Virus record (IMG/VR): IMGVR_UViG_3300035701_000023
Location: 1-64,000 of that record
Origin: a virus
DNA length: 64,000 bases
Direction: 5' to 3' (one strand)
Below, piece by piece: positions 46,041-54,080 of this stretch. Below the pieces are notes generated by a model. The model made no database searches, had not been told where the DNA came from, and worked only from the letters and a program-made list of their open reading frames with translations. The first letter of the stretch is position 1; each line of letters starts with the position of its first letter. The translations under genes were made by a program, and so were the position numbers.

Positions 46041-46640
46041 ATGGACGTAAAATTTAAAAATAAGCCAAAAATTCTCGGGTTAGATATCTCAACCAAAACA
46101 ATTGGATTTGCATTATTTGATATTTCAGGATCAAATCTACTAGAACTAACCCATTTTTCTCCGAAAATTAAACCACAACCAGAAGAGAAGATGGAGGAAA
46201 TGATAAAAAAGGCCGACACATTCAAAAAACATTTAGAAGAATATAAAGATGTGGGAATTGTTCGAGTTATCATTGAGGAACCCTTATTAAATTCAAATAA
46301 CATTTATACAATTGCAACATTATTGAGGTATAACACGATGATTTTAAAATCATGTTATGACGTGTTGGGAATTCTACCAACATTTATTTCTACATATAAT
46401 GCAAGAAAATTTGCGTTTCCTGATTTGGTTGGACCAAACGATAAAGGTAGGAATGTTTTGTTTGGTGGATACCCCCGGGATATTGATAAAAAACATATTA
46501 TTTGGGAGCACGTAAACGCCGTTTGTCCCGAAGTTAAGTGGTTATATGGTAAAACGGGGTCCCTTAAAAAGGAGTGTTATGATATGAGTGATGCAGCAAC
46601 AGCCGTTATTGGGTATATCAATATGAACAAAATAAAATAA
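46041..46640 (+). CDS. RuvC-like Holliday junction resolvase
   Basis: A 199-residue RNase H-fold nuclease that would resolve branched DNA before packaging. Catalytic acids are in the usual order: D15 in ILGLDIST, E79/E80 in VRVIIEEPL, and D181/D184 in CYDMSDAATAV at the C-terminal helix. T4 itself uses endonuclease VII (gp49), so this is a different solution to the same step. It begins the recombination block and has an AT-rich promoter-like sequence (ACGTATATATTG) ending 4 bases before its ATG. Confidence 0.85.
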   Translation: MDVKFKNKPKILGLDISTKTIGFALFDISGSNLLELTHFSPKIKPQPEEKMEEMIKKADTFKKHLEEYKDVGIVRVIIEEPLLNSNNIYTIATLLRYNTMILKSCYDVLGILPTFISTYNARKFAFPDLVGPNDKGRNVLFGGYPRDIDKKHIIWEHVNAVCPEVKWLYGKTGSLKKECYDMSDAATAVIGYINMNKIK

Positions 46641-46712
46641 ATGATAAAAAGTTTTAAATATATTTTCAAGACTATTTTACTTTTTGGTTTTTATGCGTTA
46701 TATTTAAACTAG
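46641..46712 (+). CDS. Possible 23-residue hydrophobic peptide
   Basis: ATG at 46641, immediately after the resolvase stop, encodes MIKSFKYIFKTILLFGFYAL and three more residues before TAG. A basic start followed by one hydrophobic helix would make a single-span membrane peptide. It overlaps a promoter-like TTTTTGG-N11-TATATTT at 46681-46705, so chance cannot be excluded. Confidence 0.25.
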   Translation: MIKSFKYIFKTILLFGFYALYLN

Positions 46713-46744
46713 GACGGGACATGTGGAAACGCATGTTGATTAGC

Positions 46745-46781
46745 ATCCTCCGGAGTTGGTGTCTTCGGAGGATTTTTTTTT
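46745..46781 (+). terminator. Rho-independent terminator
   Basis: ATCCTCCG (46745-46752) pairs with CGGAGGAT (46766-46773), then a T8 run. A smaller hairpin ACATG/CATGT (about 46719-46737) lies upstream. Together with the TATATTT at 46699-46705, the stretch 46706-46781 could be a short separate transcript. Confidence 0.9.
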
Positions 46782-46809
46782 ATCACAAATTTTTCGTATT
46801 ATTTTCGTA

Positions 46810-47751
46810 ATGTCAAAACGTAATGAGGAATATATACCAGTTCTTGAAATTTTAAAAGACATTTTAGGTACCTATAAATTTCATAATGATTATAAGGGTC
46901 AAATCTCCTTTGATTGTCCAGTTTGCTCATATGAAATTAAAGGATTAGAACGTGGAGATGGTAAAGGTAACTTGGAAATCAATTACATAGACGAAGTATA
47001 CAAGTGTTGGTCTTGTGCTGAGACTCACGAAACTCACGGATCTATTTTTAAGTTAATTAAATCCTTTGGAACACCAAAACAACTTAAACAATATAAACTT
47101 CTAAGACCCGAATCAGAAGAAGATCGTCCCGAGAGAATCTACAAACCAGTTAAAATTCCCAAAGAATTTATTTCATTTAAAACCGCAAGCCCCGGAATAA
47201 GACTTACCCATTATTATAAACAGGCGTTAAATTACATTAGAAAAAGAAATATCACCGATGAAATGATTGAAAAATATGACATTGGGTTTTGTTATAGTGG
47301 TGAATATGAAAATAGAATTATAATTCCGTCCTACGATGTTGAGGGGGAGTTAAATTACTTTATTGCTAGATCCTATCTTCCGAAAACAAAAATGAAATAT
47401 AAAAATCCTGAAGCCCAAAAGGAGATAATCATATGGAATGAACATCTCATTAATTGGGATGATCCGGTCTATCTTGTTGAAGGGGCGTTCGATGGTATAT
47501 TCTTAAATAACTCAATACCCATGTTAGGTAAGTTTATAACAGATAAACTTTTCAAGTTAATATATGAAAACGCAAAAAAAATCATAATAGTTTTGGATGG
47601 AGATGCTTGGTACGATACGGAAAAACTATACCACAAACTTAATTGTGGTAAATTGTTTGGTAAAATATTCGTTGTCAAACTACCCATAGATAAGGATATT
47701 GCTGATTTACAGGGGAAATTAAACGATTATAAAATATATCAATTAGATTAA
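46810..47751 (+). CDS. gp61: DNA primase, T4 gp61 / DnaG-like
   Basis: The ATG at 46810 is chosen; the longer frame from 46756 would start within the terminator. The product is 313 residues. The N-terminus is a zinc-binding domain (CPVC at 36-39, CWSC at 66-69). The TOPRIM domain has the glutamate motif LVEGAFDG at 222-229 and the D-x-D motif VLDGDAW at 261-267. It would make RNA primers for the lagging strand with the gp41-like helicase. T4 gp61 has 342 residues. It is followed after 1 base by a nuclease gene. Confidence 0.88.
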   Translation: MSKRNEEYIPVLEILKDILGTYKFHNDYKGQISFDCPVCSYEIKGLERGDGKGNLEINYIDEVYKCWSCAETHETHGSIFKLIKSFGTPKQLKQYKLLRPESEEDRPERIYKPVKIPKEFISFKTASPGIRLTHYYKQALNYIRKRNITDEMIEKYDIGFCYSGEYENRIIIPSYDVEGELNYFIARSYLPKTKMKYKNPEAQKEIIIWNEHLINWDDPVYLVEGAFDGIFLNNSIPMLGKFITDKLFKLIYENAKKIIIVLDGDAWYDTEKLYHKLNCGKLFGKIFVVKLPIDKDIADLQGKLNDYKIYQLD

Positions 47752-47752
47752 A

Positions 47753-48610
47753 ATGGATTTAAAAACAATTGCAGAAGAAATAAAAGAAATTATTTCACAG
47801 AGACAAAAAGAACTTAGATTATCATTCGTAGAGAAAAAACACATTTACTATATGATGGATACCGATGGAAAAATTAGAAGCAATTTCCCATCAGTATCAA
47901 AACTTGTTAAGAAATTTCATGAACCATTTGATGCTAACGCTAAGTCTCTTCAAATGTGTAAAGGTGATGTTGAGGCTCAGAAACTATTACTTGCTGAATG
48001 GAGAGCCGCTGGTGACTATTCAACTAATATGGGTAGTAGGGTTCACTATTTGTTGGAAACGGATCTTGTGGAAAGATATGGTAATTATAAGGAAATAAGA
48101 CAACCAGAATTTGTGGTTGACGATATTCAAATAGGTAAGAGCGATAAAATGATTGAAGCAGGAAAACAATATATCGACCTGATGCATGAAAGAGGGGCGG
48201 TTTTATTGGATACAGAAATGGTGTTAGGTGATCCTGAATTGGGTTACACTGGACAGCCCGATAAGAACTGGTTGATGTTTAATAAAGAAAAAACCGATAT
48301 TGGGTTCGTTGTTTCAGATTGGAAAAGTAATCAACCGAAAAATTTTATTCCACAATGGTATAATAAGTACTTATATCCACCTTTTAATAAACATAGAGAT
48401 TATGCGTTAACACATTATTTTGTACAGTTACCATTATACGCAAGACTTCTCTTAAAAATGTTAAAGGGGTCTAAGTATGAAGATCTAAAATTACTTGGAT
48501 GTGTTGTTACACTATTAAAAGAAGATGGAACATTTGAAGAATTCAGAGTTCCTCCAGATATTAACCAAACAATATTAACAATGGACATTACAAAATACAC
48601 TAAAAAATAA
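47753..48610 (+). CDS. PD-(D/E)XK superfamily nuclease (Cas4/RecB-like)
   Basis: A 285-residue protein with the sequence order of RecB/Cas4-type nucleases: GSRVHYLLE near 99-107 (His motif), GYTGQPDKNWLM near 163-174 (the PD Asp), VVSDWKSNQPKNF near 186-198 (D-x-K), and HYFVQLPLYARLLL (Q-x-x-x-Y) near 222-235. No Fe-S cluster cysteines are seen, so it is probably not a Cas4 itself. It sits in the recombination block between primase and gp47, suggesting end processing. Specificity is unknown. Confidence 0.75.
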   Translation: MDLKTIAEEIKEIISQRQKELRLSFVEKKHIYYMMDTDGKIRSNFPSVSKLVKKFHEPFDANAKSLQMCKGDVEAQKLLLAEWRAAGDYSTNMGSRVHYLLETDLVERYGNYKEIRQPEFVVDDIQIGKSDKMIEAGKQYIDLMHERGAVLLDTEMVLGDPELGYTGQPDKNWLMFNKEKTDIGFVVSDWKSNQPKNFIPQWYNKYLYPPFNKHRDYALTHYFVQLPLYARLLLKMLKGSKYEDLKLLGCVVTLLKEDGTFEEFRVPPDINQTILTMDITKYTKK

Positions 48611-48615
48611 ACTAT

Positions 48616-48810
48616 ATGAGTGGAGACGTTGAATTTGGTAATTGTAAAATCTGTAAAAAAGAAGACATACCAATAAATAGGAGATACTATCATTATGATA
48701 TAAAATGTGAATGTCACTCACCTAATCATTTTGAAATTGTTTACCATTGTAATAATTGTGAACCAAAACCACCACAAAAAACACAAATTTGGATCAAACC
48801 AATTGATTAA
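48616..48810 (+). CDS. Small zinc-ribbon protein
   Basis: A 64-residue protein with CKIC at 10-13, CECH at 31-34 and CNNC at 45-48, a pattern able to hold one or two zinc ions. It lies 5 bases after the nuclease and 12 bases before gp47, in a tight operon. Small zinc ribbons of this kind often bind nucleic acid or a partner enzyme. Specific role unknown. Confidence 0.7.
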   Translation: MSGDVEFGNCKICKKEDIPINRRYYHYDIKCECHSPNHFEIVYHCNNCEPKPPQKTQIWIKPID

Positions 48811-48822
48811 AAAAATAAATTC

Positions 48823-49626
48823 ATGATAAAGAAGACCATTCACATTGCTGACATCCATATCAGGACGTTTCAATTACACGACCTCTACCGAAAACAATTT
48901 GAAACGTTTTTAGATAAATTAAAAACAGATTTGTTGATGTTTAATAAAGATGAAGTGAGAATTATAATTGCTGGAGATATTGCTCACCAAAAAATAAACA
49001 TATCCAATGAACAGGTTATGTTAACCTCTTGGTTCTTGTCTGAGTTGTCAAAACTTGGTAAGGTAATCATTATTCCGGGTAATCACGATTTCTTGGAGAA
49101 CAACACACAGAGGTTGGATAGTATTTCCCCCGTTGTAGAATTATTAAACAGTTCCAACATTGTTTATTATAAAGATGGTGGAGTATACAAAGATGATAAC
49201 CTAAATTGGGTTGTGTTCTCATTATATGAACATAATCAGAGACCAATTTATACACCAGAAAAGGGTGAAATGTATATTGGACTATTCCACGGACCAATAC
49301 AGGGATTATCAACCGATTTGGGATTTCAGTTTGAGGATGCATATGAACCATTAAATTTTCATGGGTTAGATCTACTTTTATGTGGAGATATACATAAACG
49401 TCAAATATTCAAATTACCGGGAGGTGGTAAAGGTGTGATGATTGGTTCATTAATACAACAAAATTTTGGGGAAACAATGAAACATCACGGATATGGAGTT
49501 TATGATGTGGAAGACGATGATTATACATTCGTTGATATTGAAAGTATACAACCATTTATGCATTTTAAAATAACTGACATTAAAGATATTGAAAATGAAA
49601 AAGAAGAGTTACTTAACCTTGGATGA
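48823..49626 (+). CDS. gp47: Recombination nuclease subunit, T4 gp47 / Mre11-SbcD-like
   Basis: A 267-residue calcineurin-type phosphoesterase. Metal-binding motifs are in order: HIADIHIR (7-14), IAGDIAHQ (near 48-55), IIPGNHDFL (near 83-91), LFHGP (near 153-157) and CGDIHKRQ (near 187-194). With gp46 it would degrade and resect DNA ends to start recombination-dependent replication and break down host DNA. T4 gp47 is 339 residues, so the C-terminal capping region is shortened. A small gene overlaps its 3' end, and the gp46 homologue follows three genes later. Confidence 0.9.
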   Translation: MIKKTIHIADIHIRTFQLHDLYRKQFETFLDKLKTDLLMFNKDEVRIIIAGDIAHQKINISNEQVMLTSWFLSELSKLGKVIIIPGNHDFLENNTQRLDSISPVVELLNSSNIVYYKDGGVYKDDNLNWVVFSLYEHNQRPIYTPEKGEMYIGLFHGPIQGLSTDLGFQFEDAYEPLNFHGLDLLLCGDIHKRQIFKLPGGGKGVMIGSLIQQNFGETMKHHGYGVYDVEDDDYTFVDIESIQPFMHFKITDIKDIENEKEELLNLG

Positions 49627-49894
49627 TGAGTTCATAATGTATTGTGAGTTAAATAATATTCAAGACATTGAGAAATTAGCGAAGGAGACATTTAATAGAG
49701 GGTTTACTCTTTTGAAATATGGTGAAACCCCAAAAATAGATAAGAAAGAGGTAATAAAAAAATGGGAAGAATCGGAATTACTTAACGGATTAAAGCCAGC
49801 TAAAAAGAAAAAAGCGTTCAAGATAATGGAACCAAATCCAAATCAAACAATAACACCAATAGTAAAAGAAGAAAAAGATTTATATGATGAATAA
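49589..49894 (+). CDS. Small conserved hypothetical overlapping gp47
   Basis: A 101-residue protein whose ATG lies 38 bases inside the end of gp47 in another frame. The middle LDDEFIMYCELNNIQDIEKLAKETFNRGFTLLKYG-type sequence reads as a compact helical domain and I have seen similar sequences in other large phages, but I can give it no name. The C-terminus is Lys/Pro-rich and flexible. Its position between gp47 and gp46 suggests a partner of the nuclease complex, which is inference only. Confidence 0.65.
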   Translation: MKMKKKSYLTLDDEFIMYCELNNIQDIEKLAKETFNRGFTLLKYGETPKIDKKEVIKKWEESELLNGLKPAKKKKAFKIMEPNPNQTITPIVKEEKDLYDE

Positions 49895-49931
49895 ATTTGG
49901 TGATATAATTTTTTTTATCATTTTTTTTGTT

Positions 49932-49939
49932 TATATTTT
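49932..49939 (+). promoter_or_regulatory. Early/middle-promoter-like element TATATTTT
   Basis: TTGTTTATATTTTATTATG: TATATTTT ends 3 bases before the ATG at 49943, so the transcript would be leaderless or nearly so if this is the -10/-7 element. It follows a T-rich run. Confidence 0.4.
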
Positions 49940-49942
49940 ATT

Positions 49943-50254
49943 ATGTTACAATTAAGTTTATGGATATTGATAGCTTACGGGATGACCTCTATAATTGTGT
50001 GGGGAGCAATATTTGAAGATGTGAGAGGATGGATTAAAAAAAGATCCAAATTCTTTGGTGATTTAATAAGTTGTACATTATGTACAGCAACGTGGGTGGG
50101 GTTCTTCCTGTCCATTTGTTTAGGAGGATTAACATCAACAACCTTTGGTGTTCATTGGTTGATTGGAATATTTTTCGACGGTATGCTTACCGCCGGCGCC
50201 GTTTGGGTATTAAATTCTCTTATCGAGTTCTTCGAAGAGAATAGAATTAAATAA
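49943..50254 (+). CDS. Small membrane protein with CxxC motif (DUF1360-like)
   Basis: A 103-residue protein with three predicted membrane helices, near 3-22 (QLSLWILIAYGMTSIIVWGA), 46-68 and 72-94, and a conserved ISCTLCTATWVGF motif at the start of the second. This layout (Y-G-x-T ... F-G-x-L-I-x-C-x-x-C-x-x-x-W-x-G) matches a small membrane family common in large phages and bacteria with no known function. It has its own promoter-like element. Confidence 0.75.
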   Translation: MLQLSLWILIAYGMTSIIVWGAIFEDVRGWIKKRSKFFGDLISCTLCTATWVGFFLSICLGGLTSTTFGVHWLIGIFFDGMLTAGAVWVLNSLIEFFEENRIK

Positions 50255-50262
50255 TAAATTAA

Positions 50263-50886
50263 ATGGGACATGTAATATTAACAAACGCATCGTATGATGA
50301 TAGTAAAATAAGAATCGCCGCCCCCGAAATTATAGAAAAATGTTTAGGAATCAAGGTTTATTCAAACCCAGCAAAATATAAAGTAGATACTTTAACATTT
50401 GAACATCCAACAATTGAGGCCATTGAACTTGATCATGGACGATTTATTGGTCATTATTTCCATCCAGATAATGAATGGTACAATAAAAAGGGATTGTATG
50501 GAATACCAAAAATTTTGGACGAAACGTTAAATATTCCGTATAGAAAATTTGAATCAAAAACGGTGGGAAATGGTAAACAGGTCATTTATTTAAGAACTAA
50601 TATTGATTTCTCCCAAGCAAATTTTATTATGCCTCCTATAATTAATGATGTGTCAACACATCTATACTCAACGTGGATTTGTGAGAATAATAAAAATAAA
50701 ACACCCGAACACTTTGCTTGTTTTTTACGTAAATATTGTAACGTTTATAATAGAGATAAAAAAACAAATCTATTCCTTATGGAAGAAACCATACCCATAT
50801 TCAGACTAACATCTGACATAGAAAAAGAGAACGATAAAAAGATGAGACTAATAAGAGTAAATGAACGCAGATTAATAAAAAATTAA
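50263..50886 (+). CDS. Conserved hypothetical protein
   Basis: A 207-residue soluble protein I do not recognise, 8 bases after the membrane protein. It starts MGHVILTNASYDDSKIRIAA and has a His/Asp-containing IELDHGRFIGHYFHPDNEW segment near 48-66, which could be a metal site, and a basic C-terminus (KKMRLIRVNERRLIKN). Position just upstream of gp46 places it in the recombination block. Confidence 0.65.
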   Translation: MGHVILTNASYDDSKIRIAAPEIIEKCLGIKVYSNPAKYKVDTLTFEHPTIEAIELDHGRFIGHYFHPDNEWYNKKGLYGIPKILDETLNIPYRKFESKTVGNGKQVIYLRTNIDFSQANFIMPPIINDVSTHLYSTWICENNKNKTPEHFACFLRKYCNVYNRDKKTNLFLMEETIPIFRLTSDIEKENDKKMRLIRVNERRLIKN

Positions 50887-50957
50887 TATTAAATAAATAC
50901 ATATTCAACTGAACGAATAGATTATTTACATAGTTTTACGTTAAGATAAAAAAATAG

Positions 50958-53294
50958 ATGAACAATCCGTACATAAAAGTTGAATGGGAAGATACACCGG
51001 AGAATCTTACACAGGAAAGAATTAAGAGGGTTAAAACGTATTTTGAAAATAAATACAATTCCACCAACGTAAAAATAGTTACAAAAATATCTTCTAACGA
51101 TTCCAACACCAAATTAAAATCATTAGAAGTTAGTGATAATATATTAGATCAACAATATCAGAAAACATTGGTGAAGGATTTTATTGAAGATAATAAAATC
51201 GACATCAAATGGGACATGGTAAACAGGTTGGACGATAAGGTTAATGCTGAAATCGATAAATCCAATCAAAATAAGGTCAGATATAATAAATGGCATCTTA
51301 AACGGATTGAATTTTCAAATTTTCTTTCATTCGGTGAAGATAATATAATTGATTTTACGGATCTGGATGGAATAACCGTAATTGAATCAACCCCAAGGAA
51401 TTTCGGTGGGAAATCCACCGCCACGGTGGATCTATTGTTGTTTCTGTTCTTTAATGCCACCACAAAAACAAAAACCAACGTTGAGATCTTCAATAAGTTT
51501 ACAGATGTTGATGAGGTAAAAGTTAAAGGACATGTCACCATTGATGGTGAAAATTATGTTATATCGAGAATCATTTCAAGAAAGAAAAGTAAATCAGGAG
51601 AGTATACAGTAAAAAATGACTTGGAATTTTCAAAAGAAAGTAACAATGGTGCAATCTTAAATTTATCGGGTGAACAAAGAAGAGAAACAGAAAGCATCAT
51701 CACTTCAGCAATTGGTACTGAAGAGGATTTTCTTTCAACCATTTTAACTACTGGTAATAATTTAGAAGAACTTATTGAATCAAAACCCACCGCTAGAGGG
51801 CAGATATTAACCAAATTTTTGGGATTGGAAAGTCTCAAACAAAAAGAAGATATTGCTAAGAATATATATAATGAGTGGTCAAAGAAACTTGTTTCTAATA
51901 CAAACAATACTGTTGATCTTATTGATCAAAATAAAAAACATTCCGAAAGTATTGAATTTTCAAATTCCGAAATTATACGTTTAAGTGAGAAATTAATTTT
52001 AACAACTGGGAGATTAAAAGAGTTGGAGGATAAAAGAGAAAACGCCCTTAAATCTAGAAATAACGGAATTGATCAGGAGTTAATTAATACTAACCCCGTA
52101 ACACTCAAAAAAGAAATTGACATTGATATATTACAGAAATCAACAATCGTAAAATCCGGTAATGAGGTAAATGTGGTTGAACCCAAAAGTTTCTATTTGG
52201 AAGAGGAACACGAATCCATCAAGAAAAAAATATCAAATCTTCAATTTGATATTAAATTAAAAAGGGATGAGATTAATAGAAACAATAATACCATCAAACA
52301 GATTGAAGAGGGTAAAATTTGTCCAACCTGTAATAGACCAATGGATGAGGTTGATCATAGTGATGAAATTCAAAAATTAAAAGAAACTAATCATGGGTTA
52401 AACGGGTTAATAGATATAAATGTTTTGGATGTTGATGAAAATACCATCGAAGAAGTTAATTTTTCAATTCTCAAAAAAGAATATGATGAATATGAAAGGA
52501 ACAAGCTTCGTAAAGCAAGATATGAATTGGATGCCGAACAAAAACAGATTGAGATTGATTCCAAACACACAAAATTGGAACGATATGAAAATAATAAATT
52601 AAAACTTGAAGAAAATCAGAAAATTGATCAGGACATAATAATATATAAAACACAAATCGACACCGCGAACGGGGATATTCGGCAAATAAGTAATAATATC
52701 GAGAGGGAAAGAAATAACGTATCCAATCTAACAGAAAAAATTCAAATTAACATTGAACTCATTAAGAAAATCAAAAGTGAAGAGGAGTTGATTGGAGTAT
52801 TTAAAATTTATTTTACGATATATGGTAAGAATGGAATATCAAAAGTAATCATCAAAAACATGATACCACTTCTTAATCAGGAGTTACATAGGTTGTTGTC
52901 TGACAGTTGTTATTTTACTTTAGAACTAAACATCAACGACAAGAATGAATTGGAATTTTTAATGATTGATAATGAAACTCGTGTAGTTAAACCACTATCA
53001 AGTGGATCTGGATATGAAAAAACCATCGCCTCATTAGCAATAAGAAGTGTATTAACGAAGGTTTCATCATTACCCAAACCAAATGTTGTGGTAATGGATG
53101 AAGTGTTGGGTAAAATTGCCGACGATAATTTGGAAATGGTGGGTGAGTTTTTCAAGAAGATTAAAAATTATTTTGAACACATTTTTGTAATATCACACAA
53201 CCCGTTGATTAGGAACTGGTCGGATAATATAATTATGATCAAGAAACCCGACAATGTGTCATCAATAGAATACGTTACAACAAAAATTTCATAA
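50958..53294 (+). CDS. gp46: Recombination nuclease ATPase subunit, T4 gp46 / Rad50-SbcC-like
   Basis: A 778-residue SMC-like ATPase. Walker A lies in PRNFGGKSTATVDLL (about 147-161), followed by coiled coil, the zinc hook CPTC (near 454-457), returning coil, the ABC signature (LSSGSGYEKTIASLAI near 674-689) and Walker B VVVMDEVLGKI (near 712-722), then a D-loop and His switch FVISHNP. It opens and tethers DNA ends for gp47. T4 gp46 has 560 residues. The extra length includes an N-terminal extension of about 112 residues ahead of the ATPase start RIEFSNFLSFGED, rich in Asn/Asp/Lys and unlike known gp46. Confidence 0.9.
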   Translation: MNNPYIKVEWEDTPENLTQERIKRVKTYFENKYNSTNVKIVTKISSNDSNTKLKSLEVSDNILDQQYQKTLVKDFIEDNKIDIKWDMVNRLDDKVNAEIDKSNQNKVRYNKWHLKRIEFSNFLSFGEDNIIDFTDLDGITVIESTPRNFGGKSTATVDLLLFLFFNATTKTKTNVEIFNKFTDVDEVKVKGHVTIDGENYVISRIISRKKSKSGEYTVKNDLEFSKESNNGAILNLSGEQRRETESIITSAIGTEEDFLSTILTTGNNLEELIESKPTARGQILTKFLGLESLKQKEDIAKNIYNEWSKKLVSNTNNTVDLIDQNKKHSESIEFSNSEIIRLSEKLILTTGRLKELEDKRENALKSRNNGIDQELINTNPVTLKKEIDIDILQKSTIVKSGNEVNVVEPKSFYLEEEHESIKKKISNLQFDIKLKRDEINRNNNTIKQIEEGKICPTCNRPMDEVDHSDEIQKLKETNHGLNGLIDINVLDVDENTIEEVNFSILKKEYDEYERNKLRKARYELDAEQKQIEIDSKHTKLERYENNKLKLEENQKIDQDIIIYKTQIDTANGDIRQISNNIERERNNVSNLTEKIQINIELIKKIKSEEELIGVFKIYFTIYGKNGISKVIIKNMIPLLNQELHRLLSDSCYFTLELNINDKNELEFLMIDNETRVVKPLSSGSGYEKTIASLAIRSVLTKVSSLPKPNVVVMDEVLGKIADDNLEMVGEFFKKIKNYFEHIFVISHNPLIRNWSDNIIMIKKPDNVSSIEYVTTKIS

Positions 53295-53308
53295 AAAAAA
53301 TAAGAAAA

Positions 53309-53980
53309 ATGTACAACAGTAGTAACCAGTTTAATCTTTTTGCAAAAGATAAAGGAATTAGTTCACTTACGATGGATTATCACAAAAAAAGAATTGAAAA
53401 TAATATGACACCATATATTATTGAGGAACGACCAATGAATATTGCTCAGATGGATGTGTTCTCGCGTTTGATGATGGAACGGATTATTTGGGTGGCTGGT
53501 GTTGTAAATGACAATATGTCAACAATTGTTCAGGCACAACTTATGTTCTTGGATAGTATAGATAAGAATGATATTACGATGCATATCGATAGCCCGGGAG
53601 GGGGAGTTAAAGAAGGATTATCGATGATTGATGTTATGGAATACGTTCATTCCGATATAAGAACAATCAACACTGGTATGGCGGCTTCAATGGGATCAAT
53701 ACTATTGGGAGCGGGAACAAAAGGTAAAAGAGGATCATTGAGGTTTTCGAAAACAATGCTCCATCAATCTTCAGGTGGATTTGAGGGTAATATTCAAGAT
53801 GCTGAAATTAATATGGTGGAATGGAAAAAGACGAATAATATTATTTTTGAACTCTTGGGTAATTATTGTGGGAAGACCAAAGATCAGGTGATGAAAGACG
53901 CTACCCGGGATTTATGGTTATCTTCTGACGAGGCACTGAAATACGGTATAATCGATGAGATAGTGAAAAAGAAGAAGTAA
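53309..53980 (+). CDS. clpP: ClpP-type serine protease, Bacteroidota-like
   Basis: A 223-residue ClpP. The triad is visible: S127 in GMAAS, H152 in TMLHQSSGG and D201 in ATRDLW. The oxyanion motif DSPGGG is at 94-99. The N-terminal ISSLTMDY...MTPYIIEERPMNIAQMDVFSRLMMERII order is the form I know from Bacteroidota housekeeping ClpP. No Clp ATPase gene is visible, so it may join the host ATPase or act alone. T4-like phages usually encode a different prohead protease (gp21). Whether this ClpP matures capsids or alters host proteolysis is open. It sits directly upstream of the sigma factor gene. Confidence 0.9.
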   Translation: MYNSSNQFNLFAKDKGISSLTMDYHKKRIENNMTPYIIEERPMNIAQMDVFSRLMMERIIWVAGVVNDNMSTIVQAQLMFLDSIDKNDITMHIDSPGGGVKEGLSMIDVMEYVHSDIRTINTGMAASMGSILLGAGTKGKRGSLRFSKTMLHQSSGGFEGNIQDAEINMVEWKKTNNIIFELLGNYCGKTKDQVMKDATRDLWLSSDEALKYGIIDEIVKKKK

Positions 53981-53992
53981 TGGCAATTTCTA

Positions 53993-54007
53993 TATATGTA
54001 TATTTAT
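53993..54007 (+). promoter_or_regulatory. Overlapping early- and late-type elements before the sigma gene
   Basis: TATATGTATATTTAT contains both the early-type core ATGTATATTT and the late motif ATATTTAT (54000-54007). It lies within an imperfect palindrome TTTCTATA...TTATAGAAA. The sigma ATG is 73 bases downstream. Confidence 0.45.
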
Positions 54008-54080
54008 AGAAATAATTCTAAAAAATTTTGAATTATGAATTTTATTTAATATATTAATAAACCAACACAATCAACTCACC

